Source: DATLWN01 sp964422615
GTDB taxonomy: Bacteria; Pseudomonadota; Zetaproteobacteria; Mariprofundales; Mariprofundaceae
NCBI GenBank assembly: GCA_964422615.1
Contig: CAYRBJ010000006.1
Coordinates: forward strand, 1 to 64,000
Direction: 5' to 3'
Length of the DNA stretch: 64,000 bases
Shown here: one piece after another, positions 17,699-25,394 of the stretch
How the letters are laid out: each line of letters starts with the position of its first letter
Position numbering within the stretch: position 1 is the stretch's first letter
The notes under the pieces: model-generated
Seen by the model: only the letters and a program-made list of their open reading frames with translations
The model's database searches: none
What the model was told of the DNA's origin: nothing
Translations under genes and position numbers: made by a program

Positions 17699-18868
17699 AT
17701 GACCAACCCGGAGGCTTCCACCCCCAAGCTGGTTCCCGGCCTGGCCGGCATTCCGATTGCTGAATCGGCCATCTCCTTTATCGATGGCCAGCGGGGGCAT
17801 CTTGAGTACCGCAGCATCGATATCGAGGCCCTGGCGGAGCGGTCGACTTTTGAGGAAACCGCCTATCTGTTGAACTATGGGCAGCTGCCGACACGCAGCC
17901 AGCTTGCCGAGTTCGACAACGGCCTCAGACATCACCGCCGCATCAAGTACCGCATCCGCGACATGATTAAATGTTTTCCGGAGTCGGCGCATCCGATGGA
18001 GGCCCTGCAGGCCTGTGTGGCGGCATTGGGCATGTTCTATCCGATCCCCCGCAGCCTGGATTCCGGCGTGTTCGATGAGGAGGTGGTGCGCTTGGCTTCG
18101 CTGCGCCTGATCGCCAAGATGCCGACCCTGGTAGCGGCCTATGCGCGCATGCGCCATGGCGATGATCCGATCGCGCCGCGCGATGATCTGTCGCACGCCG
18201 CCAATTTCCTGTACATGCTGACAGGCGAGGAACCGGACGAATTGCGCCAGCGCGTGATGGACGTGGCGCTGATCGTGCATGCCGAACACACGATGAATGC
18301 CAGTACCTTTGCCATGCGTGTCACCGCCTCGACCCTTGCTGATCCTTATACCGCGATCAGTGCCGCGATCGGTGCCCTGTCCGGGCCGTTGCATGGCGGG
18401 GCCAACGAGGACGTGCTGAAGATGCTGGATGCAATCGAAACGCCCGATCATGTCGAGCCTACGATTAGGCACATGATGGCCAACAAGGAAAAGATCTCCG
18501 GCCTCGGGCATCGCGTCTACAAGACGAAGGATCCGCGCGCCACGCTGCTGCAGGAACTGTATGGGCAGATGGCTGAACGCTACGGTGCGGATCGCACCTA
18601 TGAGGTGGCCAGCCGCATCGAGGCGCTGGTGGCGGACAGCCTCGGTGCCAAGGGCATCTGTCCGAACGTGGATTTCTATTCCGGTATCGTCTACCGCAAG
18701 CTCGGCTTCGACCCGAGCCTGTTCACGCCGATCTTTGCCATGGCCCGCGTGGCCGGCTGGCTGGCGCACTGGCGCGAACAGTTGCCGCACAACCGTATTT
18801 TCCGGCCGGTGCAGATTTACACCGGCGGGCACGATCAGCCCTATATCCCGATCGGAGAGCGGGGATGA
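17699..18868 (+). CDS. gltA: Citrate synthase
   Basis: A 389-residue citrate synthase that condenses acetyl-CoA and oxaloacetate. Catalytic residues are visible: His in VHAEHTMNASTF, His in GPLHGGANED and in LGHRVYKTKDPR, and Asp in NVDFYSGIVY. This is the shorter type lacking the E. coli N-terminal extension, a form shared with 2-methylcitrate synthases. No prp genes are nearby, so a TCA-cycle role is favoured, supported by acnA at 34-37 kb. An excellent ribosome binding site (aaggaggtaaaac) precedes the ATG. The stop overlaps the next gene by 4 bases. Confidence 0.9.
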   Translation: MTNPEASTPKLVPGLAGIPIAESAISFIDGQRGHLEYRSIDIEALAERSTFEETAYLLNYGQLPTRSQLAEFDNGLRHHRRIKYRIRDMIKCFPESAHPMEALQACVAALGMFYPIPRSLDSGVFDEEVVRLASLRLIAKMPTLVAAYARMRHGDDPIAPRDDLSHAANFLYMLTGEEPDELRQRVMDVALIVHAEHTMNASTFAMRVTASTLADPYTAISAAIGALSGPLHGGANEDVLKMLDAIETPDHVEPTIRHMMANKEKISGLGHRVYKTKDPRATLLQELYGQMAERYGADRTYEVASRIEALVADSLGAKGICPNVDFYSGIVYRKLGFDPSLFTPIFAMARVAGWLAHWREQLPHNRIFRPVQIYTGGHDQPYIPIGERG

Positions 18869-19629
18869 CTGCGGATCGCTACGCGCGCATCGCCATCGTC
18901 ACTGGGGCATCGTCGGGTATCGGCGAGGCGACGGCGAGGCGTTTTGCAGCCGAAGGATTCGGCGTCGTCGGCAATGCGCGCCACGCGGCAAAGCTCAAGC
19001 AGATGGAGCAGGAGTTGGGAGCCGGTTTTTGCGGCGTCGCCGGCGATGCCGCCGACGATGCGGTGATCGATCGGATGTTCGCCGCTGCGGTCGAGCATTA
19101 CGGACGCCCGGCCGATGTCGTGGTCGCCAATGCCGGCAGGGGATTGGGCGGCTCGGTCACCGAGGCTGAACTGGATCGGTTCGAGGATATCCTCAGGCTC
19201 AATGTGCGGGGCACGCTGGCGCTGATGCAGAAGGCGGCCAGGCAGATGGTGGAGAAGCAGGCGTCCGGCTTCCCGGGCGCCGCCGCCGATATCGTCGTCG
19301 TCGGCTCGGTCGTAGGCCGGCATATCTCGCCGTTCAGCGCCGTATACGGCTCCACCAAGTTCGCCGTGCATGGGCTGGTGGAGGGCCTGCGGCGCGAGGT
19401 CGGGCCGAAGGGTGTGCGTGTGACCCTGGTGGAGCCCGGCGTCGTGGCCAGCGGTTTCCAGGATGCCGCCGGCTATGGTGGCGACCAGGTGCAGCAGTTC
19501 GATGCGAAATTCGGGCCTTTGCTGTACGGGGAGGATATCGCGGATGCCATCCATTTCGTCGTTACCCGGCCCCCGCACGTGCACGTCAGCGACATCATGG
19601 TGCGTCCGACCCGGCAGGATTATCCTTGA
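18865..19629 (+). CDS. Short-chain dehydrogenase/reductase
   Basis: A 254-residue classical SDR. Cofactor motif TGASSGIGEATARR begins at about residue 14, the NAG motif is NAGRGLGG, the catalytic Ser is in VVGSVVGR and the YxxxK pair is YGSTK. Lys/Arg residues after beta-2 (NARHAAKLK) suggest NADP(H). The substrate cannot be told. It overlaps the citrate synthase stop by 4 bases, an unusual partnership. Confidence 0.88.
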   Translation: MTADRYARIAIVTGASSGIGEATARRFAAEGFGVVGNARHAAKLKQMEQELGAGFCGVAGDAADDAVIDRMFAAAVEHYGRPADVVVANAGRGLGGSVTEAELDRFEDILRLNVRGTLALMQKAARQMVEKQASGFPGAAADIVVVGSVVGRHISPFSAVYGSTKFAVHGLVEGLRREVGPKGVRVTLVEPGVVASGFQDAAGYGGDQVQQFDAKFGPLLYGEDIADAIHFVVTRPPHVHVSDIMVRPTRQDYP

Positions 19630-19653
19630 TCCAAAGCATTGCCGGGACGTAGT

Positions 19654-19944
19654 TCAAGGCAGGTGATGCGTCTGCAGCAAGGCCTGCAGCGATTGCTCCG
19701 CCCGGCGCGCCAGCCGCCGCACATGCAGGAAGCGCATCAGGCGGATCGTTGGCTTCATGGCGAAGAAGATACTGCCGACCAGGAATAGCCAGGAGCCGGT
19801 ATTCTGGTAGCCGGGGTATAGGAAGAAGATGCTGCCGGCAACAAACATCAGGGCGGCAGCGAAATCGACCAGCAGGTGGGCCCAATTGTAAAGGGCGTGC
19901 TGGGCTGGTGTCAGACCATCGCGGATTTCTTCGTCACTGGCCAT
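19654..19944 (-). CDS. YrhK-like small membrane protein
   Basis: A 96-residue protein with two hydrophobic segments (about residues 26-45 and 51-65), each containing the repeated GSIFF element (VAGSIFFLYPG; LVGSIFFAMKP) that marks the YrhK domain family. The C-terminal tail is basic (RRLARRAEQS). An AGGAGG lies shortly upstream of the ATG. Function unknown. Confidence 0.7.
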   Translation of the reverse strand: MASDEEIRDGLTPAQHALYNWAHLLVDFAAALMFVAGSIFFLYPGYQNTGSWLFLVGSIFFAMKPTIRLMRFLHVRRLARRAEQSLQALLQTHHLP

Positions 19945-20035
19945 GGTTCCTCCTTCTGCAAGGGGACAAGCGAACCAGAGACGTGGTTTCAGGTCAAATC
20001 CGTGGCCGCGCGCGGCTCAGCGGCAGGCGGTGCCG

Positions 20036-20284
20036 CTACTCCAGCGAGATGACGACCCGTTCATGTTTCTTGTGATCCTCGACGTCTACCAGGGTGCCAT
20101 GGGCGTCGGGGTTCTCGGACAGCCGGATGATCTCCTCCAGATCGATGCCTTCCTTCTGCAGGGCCTCGATCGCCTGCTGCGGGATCAGCCTGGAGGCGAT
20201 TCTCAGCACCCCGCCGGGGATCGTGACCGTGGTGTCCGGCGCCGAGCCGCTTCCCGTGAACGTCCTGATCTTCAGATTCGCCAT
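20036..20284 (-). CDS. Conserved 82-residue protein of unknown function
   Basis: Small soluble protein starting MANLKIRTFTG with a strong AGGAGGG ribosome binding site before the ATG at 20284. The frame extends upstream but only over the neighbouring gene and an unlikely sequence. Content is a beta-rich start, then a helical region (IPQQAIEALQKEGIDLEEI) and an acidic end (DVEDHKKHERVVISLE). Not recognised with certainty. It follows the methyltransferase on the same strand after 16 bases and is probably cotranscribed. Confidence 0.6.
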   Translation of the reverse strand: MANLKIRTFTGSGSAPDTTVTIPGGVLRIASRLIPQQAIEALQKEGIDLEEIIRLSENPDAHGTLVDVEDHKKHERVVISLE

Positions 20285-20300
20285 GGTTACCCTCCTTCCA

Positions 20301-21110
20301 TCAGCCTGTCCGGAATACACCCCTGACATAGCGGATCTGGTCCTCTTCGAGGCAGCGCCTGGCATTGCCGGCCTTTTGCGCGAGATTGTCGACGTACACA
20401 CCCAAGCCGAGTTGCCCCTCGGAGGCTGGCGTGGAGCTGGCGGTGCTTCTGCTGGGTTGTGAGTCGCTGACATCCTTTAAGCATTCGCGGGTGAATCCAA
20501 GTTCACCGAGCATCGACTGCATTTCCATGGCGGTCATAAGGAAGTTGTCGGCTGGGCTGCTTGCCCAGGGAAGCGGAAAATGTGTCGTGGCTTCTTGCCC
20601 GGCGGCGACTTCCTGGAAAGCGAAACGGCCACCCGGCCTGAGGACTCGGGTAATTTCCTCGTAAAGCCTTTGTTTGTTCTCGATGTTCATACCAACGTTT
20701 TGCATCCACACAACGTCGAACGCATCGTCGGCATAGGGTAGGTCCAGCGCACTGCCCTGCCGCACGTCGATCTGGTTATCCAGGCCGGTGGTGCGATTCA
20801 GCAATTCTGCGCCTATGCAGTAATCGATGGACATTTCAATGCAGTCGACCGTACAACCACACTCGACCGCGAGGAGCCTGGCGCAACCCCCAAGGCCCGC
20901 GCCGATATCGAGAACGCGGTCGCCGTTTTGAATGTTCGCCATCTCCATCAATTCCTGCGACGCCCGCAGTCCGCCCGTATGAAAATGATCGAGCGGCGCG
21001 AGCGCTTCGGGTGACAGTCGTTGATCCGGATTCAGGCCGGCTGCGCGCAACCCCGCCAGAATTCGTGCTTCGATGTCGTTCGCGGAATAGTGGGTCTCCA
21101 GACCAGCCAT
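20301..21110 (-). CDS. Class I SAM-dependent methyltransferase
   Basis: A 269-residue methyltransferase of the UbiE/glycine-sarcosine methyltransferase-like group. Motif I is VLDIGAGLGGCARLLA, followed by VDCIEMS (acidic end of beta-2), GSALDLPYADDAFDVVWMQNV and RVLRPGGRFAFQEVA. The HFHTGGLRASQELMEMA lead-in is typical of small-molecule methyltransferases. The substrate is unknown. A good AAGGAGG precedes the ATG at 21110, so the start is firm even though it lies inside the 3' end of the upstream SRPBCC gene. Confidence 0.85.
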   Translation of the reverse strand: MAGLETHYSANDIEARILAGLRAAGLNPDQRLSPEALAPLDHFHTGGLRASQELMEMANIQNGDRVLDIGAGLGGCARLLAVECGCTVDCIEMSIDYCIGAELLNRTTGLDNQIDVRQGSALDLPYADDAFDVVWMQNVGMNIENKQRLYEEITRVLRPGGRFAFQEVAAGQEATTHFPLPWASSPADNFLMTAMEMQSMLGELGFTRECLKDVSDSQPSRSTASSTPASEGQLGLGVYVDNLAQKAGNARRCLEEDQIRYVRGVFRTG

Positions 21111-21565
21111 GATTGTCCTCCTTGCTCAGTCCGGGATGTCACGAGCATGGCCAGCTGTGTCAGCGATTCCTGCCAGCCAAGATAGCAGGCCTCGAGCGGG
21201 ATGGCCTCGGGCAGACCCTGCTGCACGATGGAGAGCTCGGTGCCACAGAAAACGGGCTTCAGCGTCACGGTGGTCTGCATTTCGCCTGGCAGGTCCGGAT
21301 TCTCGAAGCTATCCGTGTAGCGGATACGCTCGTTGGGCACCAGTTCCAGGTACTTGCCGCCGAAGCAGTTGCCGTTGCCGGTGGAGAAGTTGGTGAAGCT
21401 CATGCGGAAGCCGCCGCCCTCGACCGGATCCATCTGGTGCACCGTGCAGGTGAAGCCGTGCGGCGGCAGCCACTTGGCCATCGCCTCGGGTGTCAGGAAA
21501 GCCCGGTATACCTTCTCGGGCGTGCTGCGCAGTACGCGGTGCAGCCGGACAGTATTGGATGACAT
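21032..21565 (-). CDS. SRPBCC (AHSA1-type) domain protein with unusual C-terminal tail
   Basis: A 177-residue protein of the SRPBCC/START-like superfamily, Activator-of-Hsp90 type: VLRSTPEKVYRAFLTPEAMAKWLPP, then GGGFRMSFTNF and a final amphipathic helix GWQESLTQLAMLV. The start at 21565 has AAGGAGG nearby. The recognisable fold ends near residue 144. A further tail of about 30 residues (TEQGGQSWLVW onward) reads 79 bases into the downstream methyltransferase in another frame. This suggests loss of an original stop by a small indel. Ligand unknown. Confidence 0.78.
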   Translation of the reverse strand: MSSNTVRLHRVLRSTPEKVYRAFLTPEAMAKWLPPHGFTCTVHQMDPVEGGGFRMSFTNFSTGNGNCFGGKYLELVPNERIRYTDSFENPDLPGEMQTTVTLKPVFCGTELSIVQQGLPEAIPLEACYLGWQESLTQLAMLVTSRTEQGGQSWLVWRPTIPRTTSKHEFWRGCAQPA

Positions 21566-21649
21566 GATGGCGCCTCCTTTCAGCACGCATCTGTCATTGA
21601 AGTGGGGTGGCTATAAAAACGCAAGGAGTGGCCGAAAATAGCTGCCGCG

Positions 21650-21745
21650 GGCAATAAAAAAGGGCTGACGACATTTAGCCGTGAGCCCTTGCTGGTTATG
21701 GTGGCCAGGGATGGAATCGAACCGCCTACACGAGGATTTTCAGTC
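21650..21745 (-). repeat. Duplicate 3' half of tRNA-Phe plus terminator (attachment-site-like copy)
   Basis: Direct repeat of 22727-22821 with about a dozen differences and one indel. Read on the minus strand it runs from the anticodon loop (gactgaaaatcctcgtgt) through the T arm and CCA end, then a copy of the downstream hairpin (aagggct...agccctt) and T-run. The D arm and 5' acceptor strand of the tRNA are absent, so this is a fragment and not a second tRNA gene. Anticodon-loop-to-3'-end duplication is the hallmark of integration by a tyrosine recombinase. Confidence 0.8.
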
Positions 21746-21788
21746 GTATATCTAAAGGGATGATCCATATATAGAAAGCGCCATTGGG

Positions 21789-22022
21789 ATGCTGCATCTC
21801 GGTCGCCTGTTCGGCTGGCGTGTCCTGGTCCTCATTCACAACAAGCGAACAATTCGGAAGTACGAAGAGATCCTCGGCATCAATATCCGCGAAGCATTCC
21901 CGGAAGAGGGGCCCCTGGTGGAGAAATCGCTCGGATATACTTCGGCCAAAAAGCTCGGAGATTTTTGGAAGGCCGCGAGAGGCGAAGTCAAAATCGAAGG
22001 CCGCCGGGACATCACCGACTAA
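21789..22022 (+). CDS. Hypothetical 77-residue protein in the tRNA-Phe island
   Basis: Starts MLHLGRLFGWRVLVLIHNKR and ends EIKIEGRR-like charged sequence (VKIEGRRDITD). It is composition-plausible, with a hydrophobic strand followed by a charged helix (KRTIRKYEEILGINIREAF), but no family is recognised. The start is not supported by a good ribosome binding site. It lies 10 bases before the GIY-YIG gene on the same strand and may be a fragment of a larger gene or an accessory of the nuclease. Confidence 0.4.
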   Translation: MLHLGRLFGWRVLVLIHNKRTIRKYEEILGINIREAFPEEGPLVEKSLGYTSAKKLGDFWKAARGEVKIEGRRDITD

Positions 22023-22032
22023 AAGGCGTATA

Positions 22033-22647
22033 TTGAACTCAAAACAACTTGGCATTGCATCAGTCCGTCAAGCTGTGGGGGACACATTGAATCCAGGATA
22101 TCTCTATGTATTGGTTCACCCGTCTAATCCAGACCTCTACAAGATCGGACAAACTAACCGCAACCCCGAGGAACGTTTGGCCGAGCACAATAGCAACTAT
22201 CAGGAATACACGGGCCAGATTGTCAAAGAGACTGGTCAGAAATGGATACTGAAGGAATACATTGAAGTCTCTGATCCGTATTGGGCCGAAACGGTTTTTT
22301 GGCAAGCAACACCTTTGGGAACTCCCCCAATTCGACGCGGAATTGAAGTTGAAAAGATGAAATGGGAATGGGTACAGGCAGGTTTGGACGCAGCAAAGAA
22401 AGCGGGCATACATCCGCCTCCGAAATTCCGAACAACGTCAGTGAGAAACCAGGAATGGATGACAAAGCAGTTGGAAGGAACCGGGATTACCATGATCGGG
22501 CGTTATCGTGGACTTGCTACGGTTGTGGACTTCCAGTGTTCAAAGGGTCACGTATTCAAGAAATCAGCAGGCGTATTCGCGAAGGGTAGTAGGTCATGCC
22601 CGTTGTGCAGCTTGCAGCAAGAATCCAATTTAGCCAGTAATGGGTAG
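22033..22647 (+). CDS. GIY-YIG (T5orf172/MUG113-like) protein with C-terminal zinc ribbon
   Basis: About 204 residues from a TTG at 22033 preceded by AAAAGG; a second TTG at 22084 after GGGGGA is an alternative. The N-terminal domain shows GYLYVLVHP, then YKIGQTNRNPEERLAEHN (the YIG-equivalent and catalytic Arg), and an acidic residue in YWAETVFWQ, the order expected for a GIY-YIG nuclease of the T5orf172 type. The C-terminal part has a four-Cys/His metal site, CSKGHVF...SCPLC, like zinc ribbons in phage and homing-type nucleases. Codon use is AT-richer than the flanking chromosome. Function (restriction, homing or phage-derived) is inference. Confidence 0.65.
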   Translation: MNSKQLGIASVRQAVGDTLNPGYLYVLVHPSNPDLYKIGQTNRNPEERLAEHNSNYQEYTGQIVKETGQKWILKEYIEVSDPYWAETVFWQATPLGTPPIRRGIEVEKMKWEWVQAGLDAAKKAGIHPPPKFRTTSVRNQEWMTKQLEGTGITMIGRYRGLATVVDFQCSKGHVFKKSAGVFAKGSRSCPLCSLQQESNLASNG

Positions 22648-22726
22648 TCGATGCCATTGACAAGGGGGTAACTGATACCCCTTAGATTGTCGGAATCGGT
22701 TAGATATACGGCACAAATCTGTCACA

Positions 22727-22850
<124 letters not shown>

Positions 22851-22875
22851 CTTGGATGGTCAATCGGGGTGGCGA

Positions 22876-22904
22876 TTTATACTGGCTATGCCTGCCTGCT
22901 GCAA
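22876..22904 (-). promoter_or_regulatory. Likely promoter of tRNA-Phe
   Basis: On the minus strand TTGCAG, a 17-base spacer and TATAAA, with the -10 box about 26 bases before the tRNA 5' end. Confidence 0.5.
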
Positions 22905-22932
22905 GCCGCAAATCGTGTACGGGGCGCAATAA

Positions 22933-22957
22933 GAAGCCCGGCACGCGGCCGGGCTTC
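22933..22957 (-). terminator. Terminator hairpin after the 70-residue gene
   Basis: Perfect 10-bp stem gaagcccggc / gccgggcttc with a 5-base loop. On the minus strand it is followed by ttattg, a weak T-tract. It stands 18 bases after the stop of the upstream minus-strand gene. Confidence 0.7.
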
Positions 22958-22974
22958 GACGATCCCGTTGGGGA

Positions 22975-23187
22975 TCAGAATTGTACGCGGTAATGGGGGT
23001 CGCTCCAGCACTTCGGCAGTGCTTCTCCCGATGGAAACGCCAGATTCGATTTCTCCACCTTCACCGGGTCGCCGACCTCTTCGCCGGCCTGGTAGCGCAC
23101 CATCAGTTGCTGCGCATGCGGGTCGATCAGCGCCGATACATCCACGACCTCGGCAAGATCACCCGACGACTTGTCCTTCAGGAACAT
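22975..23187 (-). CDS. Conserved small protein of unknown function (70 residues)
   Basis: Begins MFLKDKSSGDLAEVVDVSAL and contains LIDPHAQQLMVRYQAGEEVGDP and a C-terminal GEALPKCWSDPHYR. Similar short proteins occur in other gammaproteobacteria from memory, sometimes loosely labelled acetyltransferase, but the length does not allow such an enzyme. A GGGGAGTG ribosome binding site and a following terminator hairpin support a real gene. Confidence 0.6.
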   Translation of the reverse strand: MFLKDKSSGDLAEVVDVSALIDPHAQQLMVRYQAGEEVGDPVKVEKSNLAFPSGEALPKCWSDPHYRVQF

Positions 23188-23257
23188 GACACTCCCCTTT
23201 CCCGCGTTCGTGCTTGTTGTTAGTCAAGCACAGACGGCCGGGACTGTCCAGAATCGC

Positions 23258-24715
23258 TCAAGGATTCTGGGCCGTTGAGTCCGCTCCGGCCGGAGGCGCA
23301 GGGGGGGCGAGCAGCACGATGTCGATGCGCCTGTTTTTCGCCCGTCCTTCCGGCGTGTCGTTGACGGCGATCGGCCTGTCCTTGCCATAGCCGACGGCAG
23401 TAAAGCTGTGCGTATTGGCGTCGCTCATGCGGTCCACCAGATATCCTTGCACCGCCTGGGCCCGGCGGGTGGACAAGACCTTGTTGTATTTGTCGGCGCC
23501 GATCGAATCGGTATGGCCTTCCACGCGCACCGCCCGCTTCGGGAACAGTTGGATGGATTTCATGACATTGTCCAGGATGGGATAGGTTTTCGGCGGAATG
23601 ACGGCGCTGCCGCTGCGGAAATTCAGGCCGGTCAGGCGCAGGATGACGTCCGCGTCCGGCGTCAGCAGGATTTCCACCTTGTTCGGGTCGAACAATTTGG
23701 TCAGGCGCTTGATCTTGGCCTCGGCCTCGCGCTTGAGCTCGAGCTTGCGCCGAATCGCCGCCATATCGGTCAGCTCACCCTGGGATTGGGCCAGCTTCTG
23801 ACTCAGCTGCTTGAGCTGCGCATCCGTATCGGCAATGCGGCCTTCGTAATTGTTTTTCATGTCCTGCACCGCCTGCTTGAGCATGGCCACCTGTTGTTCC
23901 GGCGTCTGGGAGCGAGACAGCTGGATGCCAAGGGCGGCGCCCAGCATGCGCATACGCGCATCCTCGGTGTCCATCCATTGCTCCAGCGAAGCGGGATTGC
24001 GGTTGAATTTGTTGCCGAGAGCGGCGATGCGCATCGAGCGTACGGCCTCCTCGGTGCCGTGCTGCGACAGGGCGTAGGCCTGGGCCTGGTCGTTCGGGTT
24101 GTTGCGGATCAGGGTACTCAGCTGTTGGTTGGCCTTGACGGCCTCGGAGAGGGCCTTCGGCGCATATTCGCGAGCATTTACCCGGCGGGCGCCGGCGATG
24201 GCATTGGTGATCGGGCGGCCGAACTGGTGGCGCGCCGCCACGACCTGTGCCGCGTATACGGTGCCCATGGCGATCTTGGCATCGCGGTCGGCCCGCTTCA
24301 TGTCGTCGTCTTCGACTGCGGCCACCACATGCGAGAAGTCCTTTTCCGCCCGCTGCTGCAAATCCTGGCGCGTGTTCTTGGAGCTGATCAGCTCCATGCG
24401 GTCGCGCGCCTCGACCAGGTGGGAGAAGTGCGTGCTCACCAGCTGGGAGATTTCGGAGGCCTTCTTGGCTTCCGCGGCGGCGGTGTCGAGATCGTTGATC
24501 ACGGCCTTCGGATCGCCCTGGGCGGAGGCCAGTGCCTTGGCATCGGCCAGGGCGCTGCGCGCCTTGGCATAGTGTTCGGGGGAGAACTCGGCAGCCCGTA
24601 GCTGCTGGGCATCATTGATCAGGGTCTGCACGTCTTCCACCGTCGTGGCATGGGCCATGGATGCCGCGCCCGCAATGGTAAGACCGGCCAGGGCCGACAG
24701 CATGATTCGTTTCAT
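23258..24715 (-). CDS. OmpA family outer-membrane protein
   Basis: A 485-residue envelope protein. The signal peptide is MKRIMLSALAGLTIAGAASMAHA. A long helical region of Ala/Lys/Glu/Gln-rich repeats resembling DUF4398 (residues 25-200) and a coiled coil (RIADTDAQLKQLSQKLAQS) follow. The C-terminal OmpA peptidoglycan-binding domain has FRSGSAVIPP, VEGHTDSIGADKYN, LSTRRAQAVQGYL and GRAKNRRIDI. The start at 24715 is set by the signal peptide. The frame is open to 25087, but that would overlap orn. Likely links the outer membrane to the cell wall. Confidence 0.88.
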   Translation of the reverse strand: MKRIMLSALAGLTIAGAASMAHATTVEDVQTLINDAQQLRAAEFSPEHYAKARSALADAKALASAQGDPKAVINDLDTAAAEAKKASEISQLVSTHFSHLVEARDRMELISSKNTRQDLQQRAEKDFSHVVAAVEDDDMKRADRDAKIAMGTVYAAQVVAARHQFGRPITNAIAGARRVNAREYAPKALSEAVKANQQLSTLIRNNPNDQAQAYALSQHGTEEAVRSMRIAALGNKFNRNPASLEQWMDTEDARMRMLGAALGIQLSRSQTPEQQVAMLKQAVQDMKNNYEGRIADTDAQLKQLSQKLAQSQGELTDMAAIRRKLELKREAEAKIKRLTKLFDPNKVEILLTPDADVILRLTGLNFRSGSAVIPPKTYPILDNVMKSIQLFPKRAVRVEGHTDSIGADKYNKVLSTRRAQAVQGYLVDRMSDANTHSFTAVGYGKDRPIAVNDTPEGRAKNRRIDIVLLAPPAPPAGADSTAQNP

Positions 24716-24791
24716 CTCATCCACCTCGTATCGAAATTCGCCATGAGAATATGAAGATAGCCGGATCGCCGCAATATGAGGTGAATCACAC

Positions 24792-25385
24792 TCATCCGCC
24801 GCCCACAGATCCCTTTGTTCCTGGCGCCAATGATGGCACAAATACGGTTTGGCGGTAGTAGGCAAGTTCGGCCACGGATTCGCGAATGTCGTCCATGGCC
24901 AGATGCGCGGAACGCTTGGTCGGTGGCGAGATGCCCGCATACCAGCGCCGGGCCAGCTCCTTGATGGTGCTGACATCGATATTGCGGTAGTGCATGTAGG
25001 CCTCGAGCTTCGGCATGTGTCTGGCCAGGAATCGGCGGTCCTGATGAATCGAGTTGCCGCATAGTGGGGAGGTGCGTTCGGGCACAAAGCGGCGCACGAA
25101 ATCCAGTGCCATCGATTCGGCGGTCAACATGTCGGTATCCGACTGACGCACGCGCGTGCTCAGGCCGGAGGCGCCGTGATGTTCCTTGCACCAGTCGTTC
25201 ATGGCCGACAATACCGATTCGTCTTGATGGATGGCGATCGAGGGCCCTTCGGCGACGATATTCAGCTCGGCATCGGTGATCAGGATGGCCATCTCCAGGA
25301 TGGTGTCGCTGTCCGGATCCAGGCCTGTCATCTCCAGATCCATCCATACCAGGTGGTCGGGGTTCTGCCGCGTCCGGGATTGCAT
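24792..25385 (-). CDS. orn: Oligoribonuclease
   Basis: A 197-residue DEDDh 3'-5' exonuclease that degrades short RNA and the c-di-GMP product pGpG. The acidic catalytic residues are in WMDLEMTGLDP, CGNSIHQDRRFL and HLAMDDIRESVAELAYYR, with the family's His before the last Asp. The length is slightly above the usual 180 because of a Gly-rich tail (GTKGSVGGG). It lies 9 bases after pdxB on the same strand. Confidence 0.95.
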   Translation of the reverse strand: MQSRTRQNPDHLVWMDLEMTGLDPDSDTILEMAILITDAELNIVAEGPSIAIHQDESVLSAMNDWCKEHHGASGLSTRVRQSDTDMLTAESMALDFVRRFVPERTSPLCGNSIHQDRRFLARHMPKLEAYMHYRNIDVSTIKELARRWYAGISPPTKRSAHLAMDDIRESVAELAYYRQTVFVPSLAPGTKGSVGGG

Positions 25386-25394
25386 GCGTTGAAT

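Noticed and set aside
21700..21745. Possible second tRNA-Phe gene
   Set aside because: Only the 3' half from the anticodon loop is present; the acceptor 5' strand and D arm are missing, so it is a fragment marking the island border.
22648..22700. Terminator after the GIY-YIG gene (aagggggta...tacccctt)
   Set aside because: The stem has a bulge and no T-run follows on either strand, so it is not convincing as a rho-independent terminator.
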